Source: a virus
Reading direction: 5' to 3' (one strand)
IMG/VR virus record: IMGVR_UViG_3300028384_000032
Coordinates: 1-28,029 of that record
DNA: 28,029 nt
A program made the position numbers and the translations under genes. The notes under the pieces were generated by a model, which was given only the letters and a program-made list of their open reading frames with translations, did no database searches and was not told the origin of the DNA. Every line of letters starts with the position of its first letter. Position 1 is the first letter of the stretch. Positions 17,488 to 24,742 of the stretch are shown here, piece after piece.

Positions 17488-17930
17488 TGGGCGGCTTACC
17501 TTTAGAGCTTCTTACTATGCTTTTCTCCACAGTGCTTGGTGGAGTAATGTCTATATGGGGCCAGTCCATTAAGGCAAGACAAGCACAGAACGAGATGCTA
17601 CTACAACGCGCTAACTTCCAGAGAGAAGCAGTAGCAGATGCACGTGCCGCTGGTAAAACAGATAAACACTTTGCATGGACACGCAGACTCATAGCGCTAT
17701 CTGCAGTGTTCTCAATTATAGTACTTCCAAAACTTGTAGCAGTATGGTATCCTGAAGTAGGTGTTTACGTAGGCTACACTGAAGTTACAGGTGGGTTTAT
17801 GAACTGGTTGTTTGGACCAGATGAAGTAATCAAGTGGAAGTACGCACAAGGATTTGTAATAACACCATTAGACACACATATAGTTTCAGCCATTGTAGGC
17901 TTATACTTCGGCGCAGGATTTACAAAGTAG
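17487..17930 (+). CDS. Three-helix membrane protein, candidate holin
   Basis: A 147-residue protein with hydrophobic segments at about residues 4-24, 67-88 and 121-145. A basic, amphipathic stretch lies between the first two (IKARQAQNEMLLQRANFQRE ... TRR). Its start overlaps the stop of the lysozyme-like gene (TAATG), a placement typical of holin-endolysin pairs. The helix-charged-helix-helix layout resembles GTA/phage 3TM holins, but the sequence is not a recognisable member. It could equally be a virion membrane protein that helps form the DNA-entry channel. Confidence 0.6.
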   Translation: MGGLPLELLTMLFSTVLGGVMSIWGQSIKARQAQNEMLLQRANFQREAVADARAAGKTDKHFAWTRRLIALSAVFSIIVLPKLVAVWYPEVGVYVGYTEVTGGFMNWLFGPDEVIKWKYAQGFVITPLDTHIVSAIVGLYFGAGFTK

Positions 17931-17939
17931 GATAAAGAC

Positions 17940-18470
17940 ATGCCAATAGCAGGACCATTTGATGCACCTATCCCAGGGCAATCTCTTACAGCAGAACCAC
18001 GTAACAACCCTTGGGAGCAGCCACCAGAAATGGCTGACGTAAATGAGGTTGCTAAGTTCTACATCGACAAACTAGCTAACCCTGATGTCTTAGATGACTT
18101 TGCAGCTATGGCACAGGCAGGTGTAGCTATCGCTCCTATGGTAGAGGGTACATACTTACAGGGTGTGATGCGTGGACTTCACACACTAGACGCTGCCTTA
18201 GTTGTAGCGCCAGTCATGCATATGTTTATTAAGCAATCACTAGAAGAGATGGGCATCAAGACTAAAGACAGTAGTGATGATCCTCAAGCAAGAGCTACTG
18301 AAGCAGAGATGAATCGCTTCATGATGGTTGCTACTAAATATCTAGATGATAACAACATGGACGAGGGTGATCCTGGCATGGAACTACTAAGTGATGTAGT
18401 AGAGGATCAAGACACTGAGGAAGAGGCGACACAAGAAGAGAAGCCAATGGGCTTGATGGCGAAAGGTTAA
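17940..18470 (+). CDS. Conserved phage protein, probably virion-associated
   Basis: A 176-residue protein beginning PIAGPFDAPIPGQSLTAEP and RNNPWEQPPEM. A mostly helical centre (VAKFYIDKLANPDVLDDFAA, VAIAPMVEGTYLQGVMRGLH) leads to a moderately hydrophobic ALVVAPVMHMFI at about 85-96. The end is very acidic (DEGDPGMELLSDVVEDQDTE). Similar PGQSLT.EP...PWE.PP proteins occur in structural blocks of marine phages, with no assigned function that I know of. AGGATAAAGAC precedes the ATG. It lies between membrane and internal protein genes, so a packaged protein is likely. Confidence 0.55.
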   Translation: MPIAGPFDAPIPGQSLTAEPRNNPWEQPPEMADVNEVAKFYIDKLANPDVLDDFAAMAQAGVAIAPMVEGTYLQGVMRGLHTLDAALVVAPVMHMFIKQSLEEMGIKTKDSSDDPQARATEAEMNRFMMVATKYLDDNNMDEGDPGMELLSDVVEDQDTEEEATQEEKPMGLMAKG

Positions 18471-18474
18471 GACT

Positions 18475-19875
18475 ATGGCATTTGATAAAAACGCATTCAT
18501 GGCTGGCTTCTTTGAGCAAGCAGCATCAGGCATCGCTGAGAAACGTGAAGAAGCTAGGAAGTATAAAGAGCAGGAAGAACGCGCTTATGAGCGTAACATT
18601 CAGCTTATCCAACAGCGTGACATGAGAGCTAAGCAAGCAGCCGCCCTAGGTAAGCAAGCGCTAGAGCTACTACCTGAAGGTATGGACTCACAGGCTATGG
18701 TACGTAACGCTATGGCTTCTGGCATGACTGGTGTTGCTGATTTAGTTGATGCACTAAAGCAAGCGGCACAAGACGCACGACTAAGACCAGGCCAACGCCT
18801 ATCTGTGTTTGACGTAGAGGCTGCAATAAGTATGCCACGTATAGCTGCTATTGATCCTTCTCTTGTTGATATGTCCCTAGAAGAGTTCTCACGTAAAACA
18901 TATGGCGCACAAGGAACTGCTGCACCTGTAGAGGATGAACCTAGCGTACTAGGTAGGCTCTTTGGTGTAGGTGCACGTGAGCAAGCTAAGCGTGAGTTAC
19001 GTGAGGCACCTGCGTTTGGTGGTATGTCTATCGCTGATGTTAATGCTGCTGCACGTCAAGCAGAGTTTAACCAGCTTATTCCTAACGCTGTCATGACTAT
19101 TACAGACACAGATGTATTCCGTAAGAATGATGCTATCAAGTTCTCTAAAGAAGTACGTGATGCGTATGATGATGCTAAGACTAGTAAGGCTGCTACAGAC
19201 TTTGCAGAACGTGCAGTACGTAGAGCTTTAGATAACGCTGATAAAGCAGGACAAGAATTAGCTGCAGATCAGATAGACACTATTGAAGCTCAAGCTATGG
19301 AAGTTTATGCTAAGGCTGCAGCAGAGAAAGTAATTAACGTATATGCATATCAATACCCCGATGCATCAGGTGGTTTCTTTACTAATGACTTTGCTCAAAA
19401 GACTATCGAAGACTTGATGGGCATGGAGTTTGCTAACTCTCTTCGTGAAGACTACGACATGCCAGCTATGACGTTATCTCCAGATGAAGAGCCTGAACTA
19501 GAACTGCCACCTACCCCTGAAGAACCTACAGAGGATAGAGAAGAAGAGATAACACCTGAAGAACCCGCGACAGAAACAATAATAGTAGACGGTAAGAAAG
19601 TTTTAATACCCCCTGCCAGACCGTCAACAGGGCGCTCTAGAGGTTCCGCTAAAGACTTCAAGGAGTGGAATAAAGAGTATGGAAAGGCATATGATCCTGT
19701 AACACAAGAGCCTTTAAGAGTTGAGCCAAAACCTGCTGCAGGCGGCCCTAAAGATTGGGAAATCCGTACAGGAAGACGTAAGAGGAAGGTGACAAAACAA
19801 GAGTGGTGGATACATAATTACGGAGATGAATGGCGTGATGATGGCTACCATAAAAACATCAAGTTTGAGGAATAA
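18475..19875 (+). CDS. Internal virion protein, helical
   Basis: A 466-residue protein. The N-terminus is a long charged helix (FFEQAASGIAEKREEARKYK, EQEERAYERNIQLIQQRDMR). The middle is helical (residues about 60-330) with few hydrophobic patches. An acidic Pro/Glu/Thr-rich linker covers about 335-385 (PTPEEPTEDREEEITPEEPA), and the end is basic and Trp-rich (RRKRKVTKQEWWIHNYGDEW). The start ATG follows the previous stop by four bases, and the next gene follows by two. By position and composition it is a middle internal protein like T7 gp15; there is no direct homology signal I recognise. Confidence 0.55.
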   Translation: MAFDKNAFMAGFFEQAASGIAEKREEARKYKEQEERAYERNIQLIQQRDMRAKQAAALGKQALELLPEGMDSQAMVRNAMASGMTGVADLVDALKQAAQDARLRPGQRLSVFDVEAAISMPRIAAIDPSLVDMSLEEFSRKTYGAQGTAAPVEDEPSVLGRLFGVGAREQAKRELREAPAFGGMSIADVNAAARQAEFNQLIPNAVMTITDTDVFRKNDAIKFSKEVRDAYDDAKTSKAATDFAERAVRRALDNADKAGQELAADQIDTIEAQAMEVYAKAAAEKVINVYAYQYPDASGGFFTNDFAQKTIEDLMGMEFANSLREDYDMPAMTLSPDEEPELELPPTPEEPTEDREEEITPEEPATETIIVDGKKVLIPPARPSTGRSRGSAKDFKEWNKEYGKAYDPVTQEPLRVEPKPAAGGPKDWEIRTGRRKRKVTKQEWWIHNYGDEWRDDGYHKNIKFEE

Positions 19876-19877
19876 GC

Positions 19878-22800
19878 ATGGCCTTTTATAACTTAGATAA
19901 TTACCTAGACTCTATAGGTGCACCTAGTGAAGTTGAGTCTACTCCTGAGCCTATCTTTAGTGATGACGTAAAGCTAACTGTCAATGACCTAAAGAAGAAC
20001 ACTATGTACATGCAACCCATTCGTGACTACATGATTGAGCGTAAGGGTGTTGACTACAAGAAACTGTCTGATGAAGAAGTTGTAGACGACTTTGTACAAC
20101 ACATGCGTTACTTCAACGCTAACACAGTATCTACTGCTGGTGAGGTACGCTTTGTTAGTAAGGCTAATGACAGACAAAAGCAGACAGCACGTAGAGCGTA
20201 TGACATCTATGATCAGCTAGGTAACGTATTCCAAAACGATGGACTAATGGGTGCTGTATCTGGTGTAGGTGACTACGTATTTGCTGCAGCTAAAGATCCT
20301 ACCAACTATCTTGGCCTACTTACTGGTGGTTTAGGACGTGCTGCTGCAGGTGGTGTGTCCATTACAGGTAAGCAAGCGGTAAAGGCTGCTGTGCAACGCG
20401 CTGGGCGTGAAGCTCTTCAGTCAGGCGCTACTATGGAAACTGCTAGAAAGGCTGCTGAAGCGGCGGGTAGAGAAGCGGCAAGACGTGCTGCATCACAGGG
20501 CATGGGTAAACGTGCATCTAACAACGTGTATAAGAACGTTACAGATAAGGTGCAGAAAGAAGGTAGACGTGCTATAGCTAAAGACGCAATGAGAGCTAAG
20601 CAACGTGAATTGTTTGAGACTGCAGCCACACGATCTCTGTATCAGACTACAGCACTAGACTCCACTGCTGCTGTACTGCAGGATGTGATGGCACAACAGG
20701 CCCAGCTAGAAGTAGGATCTCAAGAGAAGTACAGCTATCTACAGACAGGGTTCTCTTCTTTGCTGGGTGGTGTTGCTGGTGCAGCGCAGCTAGGCTTTGG
20801 TAAGATGCGTGGTAAGTCAGGCTTAGAAGATACTACATCTGAGCTAGACAAACTTACCGCACGTACCATCGAAGAGTACTCTCCTATCATAAAAGAGAAA
20901 GACTCTGCTGAAGCTGCTAAGACTATTGGCGATGCTATTGATAAGTGGAATGCTAAGGTAGAAAAAGGTACACCAGGCTACAAAGACATTGATGAATCGC
21001 AACTTATTAAAGAGATGATCTTTGGTGAGCCTAATGATGAAGGTAAGATTGGTGGTCTTGCTGGTTTCTTTAGAGATAAAGGTTACCAGATCAGCAAAGA
21101 AGTACACGTATCAGATGTTATAACAAATGTTGCAAACTCTCTTACACAAGAAGAGCTACAAGGTATCAACAAAGTTATGGGTAAATACACATCCATGCAA
21201 TTCGGTAACCTGTCAGGCTCTCGTGTAAAGCTAGGTGATCTTATGGCTGCACGTTTGAGTGAGGCTGGTAAGACTTTGAACATGGCATCACAGTTAAGTA
21301 AGATGATGGACTCTGGATTACTTGCTGCATCTAAGAAGATCGACGATCAGGTAGGTGAGATCGACGCTAAAGAAGCTGCTAAAGCTAAGGGCGCTGACAA
21401 ACTACGCTATGGTCAATCAGTGTGGAAACGTTTACTTGTTTCATCTCCAGCTACAACAGCATTGAACGTTGCAGGTTTCGGTCAGTTCTACATTGGGCAG
21501 ACTATCGCTGATCTGTTTAGCTCTACAGCACTGATGACACAGGGCTTGGCTCAGTTAGCAACAAACAGAAAAGCTGCACAAGAAAGCTTTAGACAAGCCT
21601 CTGCGCTACGTATGGTACAGGCACAGAAGATCCGCAACCTTCTAGACCCTTACACTACGCACGATGCATACATGAAGTTCTTAGACGAGAACAAAGATGT
21701 AGAGAAGATCTTGTTTGAAACAATGGCGGGTGGCGTTGAACAGAAAGCTAGTCGCTATGGCATAAACCCTAACGATCCTACATACAGAAAGATTGAATCA
21801 GTAGCTAACGCAGCTAACCAAATCACTGGTGTTAGGATTCAGGATACCTTTACTAAGTCTCAGATGTTCATGACAGAGATGGACAAGTATCTACGCCTAG
21901 AGAAAGGTACGACTCTAAAAGAAGCTATGCTTTCTGATGATACAATCATTGATGAAAAAGTAATCCAAGCAGCACTAGATGGTACACTTAAGTCTGTGTT
22001 CGCTAAGGACTACACAACAGCAGAACAGCCAGAGCTTGTACGTACTGCAGCTAAACTTGTGGAGAACCTATCTAACACCCCAGGCATTGGTACACTGATA
22101 CCCTTTGGTAGATTCTTTAACAACGTTCTAGCTACAGCATATCAGTGGTCACCCCTAGCTGCGCCTGAGTTAATACTCAAGCCGTTCTACAAGAAGATTG
22201 CTAAACAGGAAGCTAGAGATATAACTGAGATGGAAGCCTACTCACGCATGGTAGTGGGTACCACTGGTATTTTACTTGCATCAGAGTACGACACCCAGCG
22301 CAGAGAACAAGGGCTTGGTGTGTATGAGGTAGACGTAGGTGGCGGTACTATTGTAGATGCTAAGAACACGTTCCCCTTCTCTGCATTCCTTGCAGCAGGG
22401 CGTATCTTTAACATGCGGCGTAACAACGAGACTGTACCCCCTGAGCTTATCCAAGAGCTAGGCACACAGGTGGCTATTGGTCAGGTGGCACGTGATGCTC
22501 AATTCGGCAATGACTTAAACAATCTTATCGACATCATGATTAACGCTGATGAAGGTGCAAGAGGTGCTACCTTTGATGCGTTTGCTAAAGCTGCAGGTAA
22601 CTTTGTAGCAGGTACTACACGTCCTTTGGATGCGTTCAATAAAGTTGTAGGCTTTGCTATGGGTACAGATGGAGCTAAGGATGTACGTCAAGCAGATGGA
22701 TTCAACATCTTTACTCAAACATCTACTAAGTACATCGACAATATCTTAGAAGCATTCATTGATAAGACTGATACCATCACTGGTGAAGACTTAGCTGTGG

Positions 22801-23327
22801 CTACACGTGAAGGAGAGATCTATGATCCTAACCCATTCGCTCGTCTGTTTGGTATTACTATTAAGCCAGGCCGTACTGCTACAGAGAAAACATATTCAAT
22901 GGCAGAGATGCAGCCTTGGACAGCCAATGAGCGTACCAAGGTACCAGCATACGACAAAGCTCTGAATGCTATGCTTGCTCCAGTATTAGAGCAGCAAACA
23001 AACAGGCTACTTGCTACTGAAGAGTTCACTAAAGGTAACCTCACCCAGCGCCGTGCAATGCTTAAGAAAGTAATGCGTGATGCTAAGAAGCAAATCAAAG
23101 AGCGTATGGAAAAAGGCTATGGTGGTGGCGAAAGCGTACACCTACGCATGGTTGCTAAAGCTAATAGCAAGTACAATAAAGAGATACGCAACGAAGCAGC
23201 AAAGGCTATGAAAGAAACCTTTGGCATAGAGGGTAGCTTAGAAGATTATAGCTTCGCTGAGTTGGATCTGTTTATGGAATACGCAGATTATCTAAACGAT
23301 ATGTATCAAGAGGCTGCTAGTTTTTAG
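19878..23327 (+). CDS. Very large internal virion (ejection) protein, T7 gp16-like position
   Basis: A 1149-residue protein. The N-terminus has MQPIRDYMIERKGVDYKKL and VQHMRYFNANTVSTAGEVRF. Next comes GDYVFAAAKDPTNYLGLLTG, with a Gly/Ala-rich hydrophobic stretch that may insert into membrane, then a long Ala/Arg/Lys-rich helical part (residues about 165-260). A second amphipathic region near 275-310 (TGFSSLLGGVAGAAQLGFG) and one near 515-560 (WKRLLVSSPATTALNVAGFG) are also hydrophobic. The rest is helical to the end. It is the last gene of the rightward block and overlaps the convergent gene at 23317 by 11 bases. Size and position match the largest ejection protein of short-tailed phages. No transglycosylase motif is evident. 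Confidence 0.65.
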   Translation: MAFYNLDNYLDSIGAPSEVESTPEPIFSDDVKLTVNDLKKNTMYMQPIRDYMIERKGVDYKKLSDEEVVDDFVQHMRYFNANTVSTAGEVRFVSKANDRQKQTARRAYDIYDQLGNVFQNDGLMGAVSGVGDYVFAAAKDPTNYLGLLTGGLGRAAAGGVSITGKQAVKAAVQRAGREALQSGATMETARKAAEAAGREAARRAASQGMGKRASNNVYKNVTDKVQKEGRRAIAKDAMRAKQRELFETAATRSLYQTTALDSTAAVLQDVMAQQAQLEVGSQEKYSYLQTGFSSLLGGVAGAAQLGFGKMRGKSGLEDTTSELDKLTARTIEEYSPIIKEKDSAEAAKTIGDAIDKWNAKVEKGTPGYKDIDESQLIKEMIFGEPNDEGKIGGLAGFFRDKGYQISKEVHVSDVITNVANSLTQEELQGINKVMGKYTSMQFGNLSGSRVKLGDLMAARLSEAGKTLNMASQLSKMMDSGLLAASKKIDDQVGEIDAKEAAKAKGADKLRYGQSVWKRLLVSSPATTALNVAGFGQFYIGQTIADLFSSTALMTQGLAQLATNRKAAQESFRQASALRMVQAQKIRNLLDPYTTHDAYMKFLDENKDVEKILFETMAGGVEQKASRYGINPNDPTYRKIESVANAANQITGVRIQDTFTKSQMFMTEMDKYLRLEKGTTLKEAMLSDDTIIDEKVIQAALDGTLKSVFAKDYTTAEQPELVRTAAKLVENLSNTPGIGTLIPFGRFFNNVLATAYQWSPLAAPELILKPFYKKIAKQEARDITEMEAYSRMVVGTTGILLASEYDTQRREQGLGVYEVDVGGGTIVDAKNTFPFSAFLAAGRIFNMRRNNETVPPELIQELGTQVAIGQVARDAQFGNDLNNLIDIMINADEGARGATFDAFAKAAGNFVAGTTRPLDAFNKVVGFAMGTDGAKDVRQADGFNIFTQTSTKYIDNILEAFIDKTDTITGEDLAVATREGEIYDPNPFARLFGITIKPGRTATEKTYSMAEMQPWTANERTKVPAYDKALNAMLAPVLEQQTNRLLATEEFTKGNLTQRRAMLKKVMRDAKKQIKERMEKGYGGGESVHLRMVAKANSKYNKEIRNEAAKAMKETFGIEGSLEDYSFAELDLFMEYADYLNDMYQEAASF

Positions 23328-23523
23328 TGCCGTGACATTCGGCTGACTCCTCTGCCCACAACGTACAAGCTTGCAAGTGTGTCTTAGCTTGATCTGTTTC
23401 GTGGCAGGGGTGTAAGCTATTATCAATGTACTCCTCTACATAAGTGATATACTCACGTAGCTGCTCTTTAAACTGCGCTCTCTTCTTGACTATGTGTTCC
23501 ATAGCTTCTTGTTCTAGTTTCAT
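23317..23523 (-). CDS. Two-helix hairpin protein resembling Acb2/Tad1 hairpin
   Basis: A 68-residue protein predicted as two long helices: residues about 4-36 (QFKEQLREYITYVEEYIDN) and 42-63, joined by a short HPCHET turn. The second helix reads QAKTHLQACTLWAEESAE. From memory this fits the hairpin of the Acb2/Tad1 group, whose second helix has A.T.L..A..W(A) after a short P/E-rich turn. Members bind cyclic nucleotides and block CBASS or Thoeris immunity. Its start overlaps the upstream stop (ATGA), so it is coupled to the GIY-YIG gene, and it is the last gene of the leftward operon. The assignment rests on a short motif, so treat it as a lead. Confidence 0.5.
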   Translation of the reverse strand: MKLEQEAMEHIVKKRAQFKEQLREYITYVEEYIDNSLHPCHETDQAKTHLQACTLWAEESAECHGTKN

Positions 23524-24134
23524 CCTAATCTCTCTGCGTAAGAAAACAAATCAAGGGGTTTGTCCTCAATCTGTTTAGGCTCTTCTTTAATTGTAACATG
23601 TACAACAATAGAGTCCAAGACTTTCTTTGCTTGATCTAAAGGTAGCTTGAACCACTCTCCTTGGACTTCACTAGCTAACTTTGCTGCTTTAGTATGTGCT
23701 TGTTGTTCTGCTTTACGTCTATCGTCAGAGTAAACGCTGTATTCTAAGACGTAATCTCTAAACGGGCTACCTGTTTGATAGCCTTTTAGTCTGTCTTCTG
23801 CATCAAAAGCCATACCTATTTTAACCCAACCAACCCAAGCTTTATTTGTTATAGCGTAGACATAACCTATCTTACTGTCGTTATTCTCTTTTGAAGAGAC
23901 AACACTATCGTCTAATATTTTATAATTCCCTGGCTTAAACATCTTGTAGCGTGGGTCTTTTCGTGAAATGTATTTACCATTTATGTATAAAGCTAGAGGG
24001 TTATTTACTTTATTATTCTTAGCGTTAAACTTAGTGTTAAAACATGTTCTGCATATTCTAATATTATTCTTTTTGTATGACTTGTTCCAGTTATCATCTG
24101 TTAGTTGTTCGGAACACTCGTAGCATATAGCCAT
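23520..24134 (-). CDS. Zinc-finger GIY-YIG / T5orf172-type nuclease-like protein
   Basis: A 204-residue protein. The N-terminal finger uses C4, C7, C28 and C31 (CYEC ... CRTC). After a Lys/Asn-rich linker, residues 89-185 match the T5orf172/MUG113 branch of GIY-YIG: GYVYAITN, WVKIGMAFDAEDRLKGYQTG with R115, a conserved AEQQAH Glu, and GEWFKLPLDQA. Such proteins cut or bind DNA and some are mobile. I chose the ATG at 24134 rather than the in-frame GTG at 24170, which would begin inside the hairpin terminator. An AGGGAA lies upstream. The part encoding the finger and linker (about 23880-24110) is visibly more AT-rich than its neighbours. Confidence 0.7.
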   Translation of the reverse strand: MAICYECSEQLTDDNWNKSYKKNNIRICRTCFNTKFNAKNNKVNNPLALYINGKYISRKDPRYKMFKPGNYKILDDSVVSSKENNDSKIGYVYAITNKAWVGWVKIGMAFDAEDRLKGYQTGSPFRDYVLEYSVYSDDRRKAEQQAHTKAAKLASEVQGEWFKLPLDQAKKVLDSIVVHVTIKEEPKQIEDKPLDLFSYAERLG

Positions 24135-24157
24135 TCTATATTTCCCTGCATAGTAAA

Positions 24158-24195
24158 GCCTAGCAATCACATCGACTGCTAGGCGTTTTTGTTTT
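24158..24195 (+). terminator. Rho-independent terminator, + direction
   Basis: GCCTAGCA (24158-24165) and TGCTAGGC (24177-24184) form a perfect eight-pair stem around an 11-base loop, followed by GTTTTTGTTTT. In the + direction this is a strong terminator. In the - direction only TTTAC follows the stem, so it would be weak there. It would stop rightward late transcripts that pass the last structural gene, about 830 bases downstream of it. Confidence 0.8.
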
Positions 24196-24343
24196 AAGCA
24201 TCTGGATTGATTTTATCTTCTACGTATTCGTAACCAGCTTTAGCTTTATCCCAGCCGTACTGTGCCGCTGGTTCTACTACTTCAGTAATTACGCCAATGG
24301 TTAAACCGAAAGCAGTAAGAGTAACTAAGATAGTCTCTAACAT
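24194..24343 (-). CDS. 49-residue membrane peptide
   Basis: A short frame starting at ATG 24343, overlapping the glutaredoxin stop (24337-24339), and ending at TAA 24194-24196 on the edge of the terminator. The sequence runs MLETILVTLTAFGLTIGVIT, then EVVEPAAQYGWDKAKAGYEY and VEDKINPDA. Residues 4-22 form one membrane helix; the rest is soluble and helical. Overlap with its neighbour and codon-clean reading support a real gene. AAGGAAT lies before the start. It resembles no family I can name; a small holin-like or membrane-anchored regulator is possible. Confidence 0.6.
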   Translation of the reverse strand: MLETILVTLTAFGLTIGVITEVVEPAAQYGWDKAKAGYEYVEDKINPDA

Positions 24344-24564
24344 GTAAGGTATTCCTTTAGTTCTGTGTACCCTCCAATGTGCGTCCCCTTGTCATTGAAG
24401 ATCTGTGGTACTGTGGTTATACTGGAACGCTTCAATAAGTATAGCAACCATGCACTAGACTTAGATTGAATATTGTATTCTGCATATTGAATGTTTTTAC
24501 CCTTCATCAGAGCCTTGGCATCGTCGCAGAAGTTACATTGATCACGTGTGATTATCACGTACAT
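24337..24564 (-). CDS. grx: Glutaredoxin
   Basis: A 75-residue thioredoxin-fold protein with the redox motif C10-N-F-C13, TVPQIF at 51-56 with its cis-proline, and GGYTEL at 64-69, the glutathione-binding end of glutaredoxins. It would use glutathione to reduce disulfides, here most likely the C-terminal cysteine pair of the ribonucleotide reductase encoded two genes upstream. GGAGA lies five bases before the ATG. It overlaps the end of the DUF1289 gene by 23 bases. Its short length is typical of phage glutaredoxins. Confidence 0.9.
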   Translation of the reverse strand: MYVIITRDQCNFCDDAKALMKGKNIQYAEYNIQSKSSAWLLYLLKRSSITTVPQIFNDKGTHIGGYTELKEYLTC

Positions 24565-24742
24565 CTTTTCTCCATTTCAGTTCATATAACAGTTTCTTCT
24601 GTTCGTATTCAGACATTATCATCCAATCACGTATCTCGTCAACTGTTCTCTTACACCCCACACACTCGTCGTTTTCAAGGCGACATATACGTATGCAGGG
24701 CGACGGTGTTTTACCTAAGCGGTGAGGTCTACGATTTCGCAT
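24542..24742 (-). CDS. DUF1289 four-cysteine protein
   Basis: A 66-residue protein with C16-x3-C20 (SPCIRIC) and C27-x2-C30 (ECVGC), then RTVDEIRDWMIMSEYEQKKL. This is the DUF1289 signature; bacterial relatives are annotated as predicted Fe-S proteins (YdhL-like), though metal binding is not established to my knowledge. It starts inside the reductase gene, overlapping it by 28 bases, and overlaps the glutaredoxin by 23, so the three are translated together. A role linked to redox or cofactor handling of the reductase is inferred from context. Confidence 0.8.
   Translation of the reverse strand: MRNRRPHRLGKTPSPCIRICRLENDECVGCKRTVDEIRDWMIMSEYEQKKLLYELKWRKDVRDNHT

Noticed and set aside
23328-23345. 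GCCG/CGGC hairpin right after the last structural gene as its terminator
   Set aside because: The stem is only four pairs, and the T-run lies before it rather than after it in the + direction; in the - direction it is followed by A-rich sequence.
24135-24170. GTG start at 24170 for the GIY-YIG gene
   Set aside because: It would place the first codons inside the terminator stem and add residues unrelated to the zinc finger; the ATG at 24134 has an upstream AGGGAA.
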